From positions 1-12,952 of the forward strand of contig JAQGKB010000263.1 in NCBI GenBank assembly GCA_028290345.1: DNA of 12,952 nucleotides, read 5' to 3'. The position numbers were made by a program, and so were the translations under genes. Below, piece by piece: positions 7,171 to 12,952 of this stretch (its first letter is position 1; each line of letters starts with the position of its first letter). The notes beneath the pieces are model-generated. The model searched no databases, was not told where the DNA came from, and saw nothing but the letters and a program-made list of their open reading frames with translations. Source of the stretch: Hyphomicrobiales bacterium (lineage in GTDB: Bacteria; Pseudomonadota; Alphaproteobacteria; Rhizobiales; Devosiaceae).

Positions 7171-7428
7171 TCAGGCGGCGGGCTGGGTGACGGCCTGCAG
7201 CACGAAGCGGGCACCGCCGGGGAACGAGACGAGGGCCTTGCGCTGCTCGTCGGGGCTGAGGCCGACGAATTCAATGCCGACCGGGGGCTCGGCAAGGCAC
7301 GCCGCGCTCAGCGGCATTGCTACAGCGCGGGCGTAACCCGGCGCTCGCAGCCCATGCAGCGCTACCAGCAGGGCGGAGGCGATTTCCGCGGTTCCGTGCT
7401 TTTCGATAGACAGCCAATGTTCGGACAT
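7171..7428 (-). CDS. Small hypothetical protein (85 aa)
   Basis: A short ORF of 85 residues that I do not recognise. It is preferred to the overlapping + strand frames because ATG 7428 has GAAGG eight bases upstream, it fits the gap between neighbours, ending 21 bp from the convergent FeeM-like gene, and its sequence looks globular, not like a GC-rich shadow. The protein is fairly hydrophobic and alanine-rich, with a central segment around PPVGIEFVGL and a C-terminal half containing FPGGARFVLQAV. There is no clear signal peptide or membrane helix. The upstream DUF2147 gene ends in a terminator before this start, so it may have its own promoter or depend on read-through. An in-frame TTG at 7443 would add five residues. 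Confidence 0.55.
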   Translation of the reverse strand: MSEHWLSIEKHGTAEIASALLVALHGLRAPGYARAVAMPLSAACLAEPPVGIEFVGLSPDEQRKALVSFPGGARFVLQAVTQPAA

Positions 7429-7449
7429 CTGCGATACCTTCAATGCTTG

Positions 7450-7486
7450 AAAAGGAGCGGCGCTCCGACAGCAGCAACGCCGCTCC
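7450..7486 (-). terminator. Rho-independent terminator of the DUF2147 gene
   Basis: On the - strand, GGAGCGGCG (complement of 7478-7486) pairs with CGCCGCTCC (complement of 7454-7462), a perfect 9-bp stem with a 15-nt loop. TTTT at 7450-7453 follows directly. It lies 13 bases after the DUF2147 stop and 22 bases before the start of the small downstream ORF. Confidence 0.75.
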
Positions 7487-7498
7487 CCCGAAACAGTT

Positions 7499-7909
7499 CT
7501 ATGAAATACGATGGAATTCGAGCGACTTGCAGAGCACCTGGCAGCCGCTGAGCCTGATAGTGTCCGAGCTCACCAGCGTGAGGCTGCCGCCGACGCTCTT
7601 GCCCTGGAAGGCCACCGTGCCCTGCCATTTATTGGCGCGCGTCTGCTGGGCGCCCTTGAGCACGTAGGTGTTGAGATAGGGCAGGTTGTCGGGTGTGCGG
7701 GCATCGCTGCGCAACCAGGTCAGCTTGGCGCAAAGCGCAGTGCCATCGCCGCAAAGGCTGACCTTGTAGCGGGATTCCCCGGTGGAGGTTTCCCAGGAGC
7801 CGACCGGGGAGAGCCCGGCAGCCGTGGACGGGGTAGCGGCAAAAGCGGGGGCAACGCCCAGGGCGACGAGGAGGGCGGCGGCGGCAAGCTTCTTGGAAAA
7901 ATGCATCAT
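7499..7909 (-). CDS. Secreted DUF2147 family protein
   Basis: A small exported protein of 136 residues. The N-terminus MMHFSKKLAAAALLVALGVAPAFA is a Sec signal peptide with an AFA cleavage site after residue 24. The mature part of about 112 residues carries the DUF2147 pattern: SPVGSWETSTGESRYKV, then a cysteine pair in LCGDGTALCAKLTWL, a middle NKWQGTV segment, and a second pair in GCQVLCKSLEF near the C-terminus. The four cysteines fit two disulfides in the periplasm. The domain's biochemical function is unknown as far as I know. The start is ATG 7909; the open frame continues further upstream, but those residues precede the signal peptide and are not plausible. The gene is divergent from gmd across a 230-bp region and ends in the terminator at 7450-7486. 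Confidence 0.9.
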   Translation of the reverse strand: MMHFSKKLAAAALLVALGVAPAFAATPSTAAGLSPVGSWETSTGESRYKVSLCGDGTALCAKLTWLRSDARTPDNLPYLNTYVLKGAQQTRANKWQGTVAFQGKSVGGSLTLVSSDTIRLSGCQVLCKSLEFHRIS

Positions 7910-8139
7910 GAGGGTCGAGGGACTTCCTGTTCGGTACGGTGGTTTGTGGGCAAACTGCCGCATTGAAGTTGAACCCTGTGCCAACCGGCCGTTCACCTGG
8001 GGTTCATCTGTTGGGCGAGAACAAGGCACAAAGCCTTGCCGTGCCAGGTGGGGCCGCTCGCAACGCTTGCCGCGAGGGCCAAGCCCGTTTATTCCTGCGC
8101 CGGTTGCATCGCCGGCATGGCGGCAGGGGCGGAATACGG
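7910..8139. promoter_or_regulatory. Divergent region between DUF2147 gene and gmd
   Basis: This 230-bp stretch must hold promoters for both the - strand DUF2147 gene and the + strand gmd-fcl operon. I found no convincing consensus promoter. Two possible hairpins lie on the gmd side: CAAGGC-ACAAA-GCCTTG at 8022-8038, and a longer one at 8052-8080 (GGCC and CTCGC against GCGAG and GGCC with a one-base bulge). A purine-rich AGGGGCGGAA just before 8140 is the likely gmd ribosome-binding site. Confidence 0.4.
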
Positions 8140-9203
8140 ATGACCCAAAAGACAGCTCTCATCACCGGCGTCACCGGGCAGGACGGGGCCTACCTGGCGC
8201 AGCTGCTGCTCGACAAGGGCTATGTGGTGCACGGGGTGAAGCGGCGCTCGTCATCGTTCAATACCGGCCGCATCGAGGACATCTATCAGGACCCGCACGA
8301 GGCCAACCCGCAGTTCATGCTGCACTATGGCGACATGACCGATGCCACCAACCTGATCCGCATCGTGCAGGAAACCCAGCCGGACGAGATCTACAACCTT
8401 GCCGCGCAAAGCCATGTACAGGTGAGTTTCGAGACGCCCGAATATACCGGCAATGCCGATGGGCTGGGGGCGCTGCGCCTGCTCGAGGCGATCCGCATTC
8501 TCGGGCGGGAAAAGACCAGCCGGTTCTACCAGGCCTCGACCTCCGAGCTTTATGGCCGGGTCAGCGTCGCACCGCAGGACGAAACCACCGCCTTCGCGCC
8601 GCGCTCGCCCTATGCCGCGGCAAAACTCTACGCCTATTGGGTGGTGGTGAACTATCGCGAGGCCTATGGCCTGCACGCCTCGAATGGCATTCTGTTCAAT
8701 CATGAAAGCCCATTGCGCGGCGAAACCTTCGTAACGCGAAAAATCACCCGGGCGGCGGCGGCGATCCATTTGGGCAAGCAGCAAAAACTCTATCTCGGCA
8801 ACCTCGACGCGCAGCGCGATTGGGGTCATGCGCGCGACTATGTCGAGGGCATGTGGCGCATGCTGCAGCAGGACCGGCCCGACGACTACGTGCTGGCGAC
8901 CGGGGTGACCACCACGGTGCGCAAATTCGTGCAATGGGCCTTCGAAGACGTCGGCATCGCGCTGGAATGGCGCGGCAAGGGCGTCGAGGAGAAAGGGTAC
9001 GACACGGCCAGCGGGCGCTGCCTCGTCGAGGTTGACAAGCGCTATTTCCGCCCGACGGAAGTCGATCTGCTGCTCGGCGATGCCGGCAAGGCACGCAAGA
9101 CGCTGGGCTGGTCGCACAAGATCGAGGTGCGCGACCTGGTGCGCGAAATGATCGCGGCCGACCTCACCGTGATGCGCGGCGCCACCATCATGAAGGAAGC
9201 CTG

Positions 9204-9204
<1 letters not shown>
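8140..9204 (+). CDS. gmd: GDP-mannose 4,6-dehydratase
   Basis: Gmd converts GDP-D-mannose to GDP-4-keto-6-deoxy-D-mannose in the cytoplasm, the first step to GDP-L-fucose and related deoxysugars. The protein has 354 residues. It shows the Rossmann motif GVTGQDG at 10-16, the KRRSSSFNTGRI substrate/cofactor segment at 34-45, the STSELYG block with catalytic T134 and E136, Y158 and K162 in SPYAAAK, and the family signatures NGILFNHESPLRGETFVTRKI and RDWGHARDYV. It is some 20 residues shorter than the E. coli enzyme because a C-terminal loop before the RYFRP segment is compact. ATG 8140 is chosen by homology; the frame is open upstream to 7939, but that part is not protein-like. The stop TGA overlaps the ATG of fcl, indicating translational coupling. 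Confidence 0.97.
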
Positions 9205-10139
<935 letters not shown>

Positions 10140-10148
10140 GCGGGGCCT

Positions 10149-11024
10149 TCAGGCCTTGAAGTAGTGCCCCTGCTCGAGATCGGCGATGAGGCCGGGCTGC
10201 ATTGGGCGCCATCCCAGCAGTTCCTGCGTTAGCGCGCTTGAGGCCGGGCAGTCGATCGAAACGAAGCCTCCGAGAAAGCCGAAATGGCCGGTGGCCTCCT
10301 CGGCTGGCTTGGATACGACCGGCAAGTTCAGGTGCCGGCCGATCACCTCGGCGATGTCGCGGAATGGCACGCCCTCGTCGCCGACGCCATGATACCAGGC
10401 CTCGCTGGCGCCCTTCTCGAGCGCCAGCCGGAACAGGCGGGCAGCATCGAGCCGATGCACAGCGGGCCAGCGATTGAGTCCGTCGCCGATATATGCCGAG
10501 ACGCCCTTTTCGCGTGCCGAACGGATGATCATCGGAACGAAGCCGTGATCGCCATCACCGTGCACCGATGGCGGCAGGCGTACTACCGATACGCGCACGC
10601 CACGCGCCGCTACTGCGGCCGCTGCCGCCTCCGAAGCCATGCGAGGATGCGAAGAGAAGTCGGCAACGCGCTCGTTCTCCTTGTTGGACCCGGTCCCGGA
10701 GGTGACGATCAGGGGGCGGTCGGAGCCGACGAGCACGGCGCCGAGGGCCGCTACGACTTGCCGATCCGCCTCACAGTTCGCCAGATAGGTCGAAAAATTG
10801 TGATTGAAGGCGGTGTGGATCACGCCATCGGCCATGGCTGCCCCGCGGCGCAGGCTGTCGAGGTCGTCAAGGTCGCCTCGGTGGACCTCGGCTCCGGCTG
10901 CGGCGACGGCCGCGGCGCCCGCATCCGAGCGGGCGAGGCCAAGCACCTGGTGGCCTGCTGCAAGCAATTCCCTGACAGTGACGGAGCCGACCCATCCGCT
11001 CGCACCGGTAACAAAAACACGCAT
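10149..11024 (-). CDS. Atypical SDR-family NAD(P)-dependent oxidoreductase
   Basis: A cytoplasmic Rossmann-fold protein of 291 residues. The N-terminus MRVFVTGASGWVGS has the GxxGxxG dinucleotide-binding motif at 7-13, and the body follows the extended/atypical SDR pattern: RGDLDDLDSL at 49-58, VTSGTG at 107-112, WPAVHRLDAARLF at 186-198. The usual catalytic YxxxK is missing; the equivalent stretch reads HPRMASE at 126-132. I believe this is typical of this SDR subgroup and not a mutation. The substrate is unknown. Start ATG 11024 has AAGGA seven bases upstream; a start at 11054 would only add ten poorly conserved residues. The gene is divergent from an MmyB-type regulator, a common pairing for such oxidoreductases, and is likely controlled by it. 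It converges on fcl with nine bases between stops. Confidence 0.9.
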   Translation of the reverse strand: MRVFVTGASGWVGSVTVRELLAAGHQVLGLARSDAGAAAVAAAGAEVHRGDLDDLDSLRRGAAMADGVIHTAFNHNFSTYLANCEADRQVVAALGAVLVGSDRPLIVTSGTGSNKENERVADFSSHPRMASEAAAAAVAARGVRVSVVRLPPSVHGDGDHGFVPMIIRSAREKGVSAYIGDGLNRWPAVHRLDAARLFRLALEKGASEAWYHGVGDEGVPFRDIAEVIGRHLNLPVVSKPAEEATGHFGFLGGFVSIDCPASSALTQELLGWRPMQPGLIADLEQGHYFKA

Positions 11025-11066
11025 AATGAAATCCTTGTGGCGTAACGATGTCATTTGCGGCCGATC

Positions 11067-11105
11067 GATTATCCGGGTAAAGTAGTGAGATTATCCGGGT
11101 ATAAT
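11067..11105 (+). promoter_or_regulatory. Direct-repeat operator and -10 box between SDR gene and regulator
   Basis: GATTATCCGGGTA occurs twice in direct orientation, at 11067-11079 and 11089-11101, 22 bp apart, about two helical turns. The second copy overlaps a perfect TATAAT at 11100-11105, 17 nt before the regulator's ATG, so it is a credible -10 box. No good -35 was found. On the opposite strand each copy contains GATAAT, a possible -10 for the SDR gene. The layout suggests an operator for the MmyB-type regulator controlling both directions. Confidence 0.7.
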
Positions 11106-11122
11106 GACTAACAGGGCGAACC

Positions 11123-11968
11123 ATGCCAGCCGCAATCGACAACCTGCTTGGAACTTACCTGAAGGACCGACGCGCCAAGCTCGATCCGGCGGCGTTCGGC
11201 TTTTCGTTGACGCGCAGGCGTACGCCCGGCCTCAGGCGCGAGGAGGTTGCACAGCGCGCCAATGTCAGCGCGACTTGGTACACCTGGCTCGAACAAGGGC
11301 GCGGCGGAGCGGCCTCGGCCGACGTACTCGATCGCATCGCGCGCGCCATGATGCTGACGGAAGTCGAGCGCGAGCACCTGTTCCTGCTTGGCCTCGGCCG
11401 GCCGCCCGAAGTCCGCTACCAGGCGGCCGATGGGGTTACGCCGCGCCTGCAGCGCGTGCTCGACTCGCTGGAGTTCAGCCCCGCCTATGTGAAGACCTCC
11501 ACCTGGGATGTCGTGGCGTGGAACCGTGCCGCCTCAAGTGTGCTGCACGATTATGGGGCGCTCGCGCCCGAGCAGCGCAATATCCTGCGCCTGATGTTTT
11601 GCACGCCTCGCGTCCGCGAGGCGCAGACGGACTGGCACGGCGTCGCGCGCTTTGCGGTGGCGGCGTTCCGGGCGGATGTCGCCCGAGCCGGGGCCGCGCA
11701 GAAGGTCAAGGCGCTGGTCGATGAACTCTGCCGCCTGAGCCCCGAATTCGAAGCGATATGGAGCGAAAATGATGTTCGCAGCACCTATGGCGAAGTCGCC
11801 AAAACGCTGCGGCATCCGCTCGCCGGGCTGATCACGCTGGAATATTCCGCCTTTGCCGTCGACGGCCGGGCCGAACTCGACCTGGTGATCTACAATCCCG
11901 CAACGCCTGCCGACAGAGAGCGGATCGGCCTGCTGATCAGGTCGGCGGGCAATGGAGCCGGGAGCTAG
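11123..11968 (+). CDS. XRE-family transcriptional regulator with MmyB-like ligand-binding domain
   Basis: A DNA-binding regulator of 281 residues. The N-terminal helix-turn-helix spans about residues 8-75, with the family signature RRRTPGLRREEVAQRANVS at 31-49 and WYTWLEQGR at 52-60. The C-terminal MmyB-like (MLTR-type) domain covers about 105-275, recognised by the TSTWDVVAWNRAA segment at 125-137, LRLMFCTPRVR at 155-165 and the late HPLAGLITLEY segment at 231-241. These regulators are thought to bind a small hydrophobic ligand and usually control a divergent oxidoreductase gene, which is exactly the arrangement here. ATG 11123 follows AGGG with six bases between. The direct repeats at 11067-11101 are the likely binding sites, so it probably also regulates itself. 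The ligand is unknown. Confidence 0.95.
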   Translation: MPAAIDNLLGTYLKDRRAKLDPAAFGFSLTRRRTPGLRREEVAQRANVSATWYTWLEQGRGGAASADVLDRIARAMMLTEVEREHLFLLGLGRPPEVRYQAADGVTPRLQRVLDSLEFSPAYVKTSTWDVVAWNRAASSVLHDYGALAPEQRNILRLMFCTPRVREAQTDWHGVARFAVAAFRADVARAGAAQKVKALVDELCRLSPEFEAIWSENDVRSTYGEVAKTLRHPLAGLITLEYSAFAVDGRAELDLVIYNPATPADRERIGLLIRSAGNGAGS

Positions 11969-12052
11969 TCGCGGGCGGCTCTGTTGGTGCGGACCATCAG
12001 CTCGTCCGTGCGGTGGTGCGTGTGCTGGGCTGATCGTGGTTGGCCAGCTCGC
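11969..12052. other. Convergent spacer before the palindromic element
   Basis: This 84-bp stretch follows the regulator stop and has no gene-like frame. GAGCC near the end of the regulator gene and GGCTC just after its stop could form a weak stem without a T-tract. Otherwise I see nothing definite. Confidence 0.3.
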
Positions 12053-12167
12053 CACCCTATCGTTCGTCATCCTCGGGTTTAACCCGAGGACCCAGCCTTT
12101 GGGACGCGCATTGCGGTCGGCAGTCTGGGCCCTCGCGTCGAGCGCGAGGGTGACGAACGGTGGGGTG
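12053..12167. repeat. Composite palindromic intergenic element (~115 bp, REP/MITE-like)
   Basis: The outer arms are 12053-12075 and 12145-12167, 23 nt each. Twenty positions pair by Watson-Crick rules and the other three would be G-U pairs in a + strand RNA. Inside are two further hairpins: a 10-bp perfect palindrome at 12070-12090 (TCCTCGGGTT, one T, AACCCGAGGA) and an 8-bp stem at 12130-12150 (CCCTCGCG, TCGAG, CGCGAGGG). These inner hairpins partly overlap the outer arms, so they compete with them. Palindromes of the GTCATCCTCGGG type are, to my recollection, scattered between genes in many alphaproteobacterial genomes. Its position between convergent genes also suits a bidirectional terminator. 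Confidence 0.7.
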
Positions 12168-12202
12168 GAGGGCATGGTTGCTGGCACTTTTGCGCCCCGT
12201 TG

Positions 12203-12829
12203 TTATTGGCCGACCACCAACACGTCCTTGTCGGGCAGGTCGACCGGGGGCATGTCGGAGAAGACGATGCTGGCGGCGTCGATGAGGGTTTCGGCGCCGG
12301 CGGAATTGCCGGTCTGGGCCTGGCCGTTCTTGCTGCCCTGGCCGGCCATGTTGTTGTTGGCCTGGTTGGCTGGAACCGCGTTGGGATCGGCCTTGCCCTG
12401 CTTGTCGCTGGTCGCCTGCAGCTGCCCGAGTACCTTCTGGCCGCCCTTCAGAAGTTGCTGGGCTTCGTCGGTCTTCTTGGCCAGGTTGTTGCTGTAGGCC
12501 ACCTCGTAGCCGCGCGGCGGGGTGATGGGGATCTGATGCTCGTCGATCTCCTCGACCCAGAGATAGATATGGCCCGGGCCGCCGCGGGCCTTGTCCGGCT
12601 CAACGATGCGGGTGGCCACCAGGCTGAAGCGCGGCGGCAGCTTGTTGTTGGAGGGCCAACCGACGAGGCCGGTCAGCGAGACATAGAGCACGATGAACGC
12701 CAGGGTGGTGAGCACGATGGCGCCAGCCTTGATCCACCACCGCCACAGCGAAAAGATATTGAGGCTGAGCAGCAGCAGCGCGAGCAGGATGTAGACGGCA
12801 ACCGTGCCGATCAGGGCGGTCAGGTACAT
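12203..12829 (-). CDS. Hypothetical two-helix membrane protein with N/Q/G-rich linker
   Basis: A 208-residue protein that I do not recognise. Two hydrophobic helices at about 4-24 and 33-56 are separated by a short segment with RWW, giving an inner-membrane hairpin with a large C-terminal part. That part has a compact segment at about 66-135 (RFSLVATRIVEPD, GPGHIYLWVEEID, PPRGYEVAYSNNLAKKTDEA), then a low-complexity linker at about 138-178 rich in N, Q, G, A and K, and a final motif SIVFSDMPPVDLPDKDVLVVGQ. It is chosen over a long antisense frame because of the clear membrane helices and the matching gene upstream. ATG 12829 is 40 bases after the stop of another - strand gene, so the two are probably an operon. 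The start has only a weak ribosome-binding site (GGGGCGA). Confidence 0.78.
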   Translation of the reverse strand: MYLTALIGTVAVYILLALLLLSLNIFSLWRWWIKAGAIVLTTLAFIVLYVSLTGLVGWPSNNKLPPRFSLVATRIVEPDKARGGPGHIYLWVEEIDEHQIPITPPRGYEVAYSNNLAKKTDEAQQLLKGGQKVLGQLQATSDKQGKADPNAVPANQANNNMAGQGSKNGQAQTGNSAGAETLIDAASIVFSDMPPVDLPDKDVLVVGQ

Positions 12830-12869
12830 GGTCTTGTCGCCCCGGGCCGGGCAGTTTTAGGGAAAAACA

Positions 12870-12952
12870 TCACTTGCGCACCTCGTGCACCAGCGAGGCC
12901 TGCCTGGTGTTGAGGTCGCTGACCGCGCCATTGTCATCAAGGGTGAAGCGCA
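12870..12952 (-). CDS. C-terminal end of a gene upstream of the membrane protein, partial
   Basis: Reading in from the right edge on the - strand, an open frame gives RFTLDDNGAVSDLNTRQASLVHEVRK followed by TGA at 12870-12872. The 26 visible residues look like protein, not random GC-rich sequence, but they contain no motif I recognise. The stop is 40 bases from the start of the two-helix membrane protein, on the same strand, so the two genes probably share a transcript. The rest lies outside the window. Confidence 0.55.
   Translation of the reverse strand, partial: RFTLDDNGAVSDLNTRQASLVHEVRK

Noticed and set aside
7939..8139. Long N-terminal extension of gmd
   Set aside because: The frame happens to be open, but the residues are arginine- and glycine-rich with no homology. 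Family members begin at the MTQKTALITG position.
10284..11045. 253-aa open frame on the + strand over the SDR gene
   Set aside because: It is antisense to a protein with a GxxGxxG motif and known SDR pattern, and it has no ribosome-binding site or domain.
12200..12913. 237-aa open frame on the + strand over the two-helix membrane protein
   Set aside because: The - strand frame has real membrane helices and a consistent upstream gene end. The + strand frame crosses both - strand genes and looks like an antisense shadow.

Overview
This 12.95 kb window is GC-rich and densely coding. It looks like chromosomal DNA of an alphaproteobacterium, probably Hyphomicrobiales and perhaps Devosia-like. That placement is inference: it rests on the base composition, the sugar ABC transporter type, the FeeM-type acyltransferase family, the membrane-anchored GGDEF-EAL protein and a small palindromic intergenic repeat. 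There is no rRNA, tRNA, CRISPR array, transposase or phage gene.

Layout. (1) Positions 1-3642 hold the end of a CUT1-type sugar ABC transporter operon on the + strand: the last codons of an upstream gene (probably the partner permease), a permease, a MalK/UgpC-type ATPase, a 257-bp leader and the periplasmic sugar-binding protein, closed by a strong intrinsic terminator. The sequence resembles glucose/mannose transporters. (2) Positions 3650-7149 hold a signalling block: a six-helix membrane GGDEF-EAL (c-di-GMP) protein, followed on the same strand by a FeeM-domain N-acyl amino acid synthase-like acyltransferase. Both genes have inverted repeats close to their starts. (3) Positions 7171-7909, on the - strand, hold a secreted DUF2147 protein and a small orphan ORF, separated by a terminator. 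(4) Positions 8140-10139, on the + strand, hold gmd and fcl, translationally coupled. Together they convert GDP-D-mannose to GDP-L-fucose for surface polysaccharide. (5) Positions 10149-11968 hold a divergent pair: an atypical SDR oxidoreductase (-) and an MmyB-type XRE regulator (+). The 98 bp between them carries a two-copy direct repeat overlapping a TATAAT box, a likely operator. (6) Positions 11969-12202 are a convergent spacer with a ~115-bp composite palindromic element. (7) Positions 12203-12952, on the - strand, hold an unrecognised two-helix membrane protein with an N/Q/G-rich linker and the C-terminal end of the gene upstream of it.

Most of the window is ordinary. The items most worth a second look are the GGDEF-EAL/FeeM-like pair with its structured upstream regions, the composite palindrome, the direct-repeat operator and the orphan membrane protein. 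I saw no convincing evidence of a wholly new multi-gene system.
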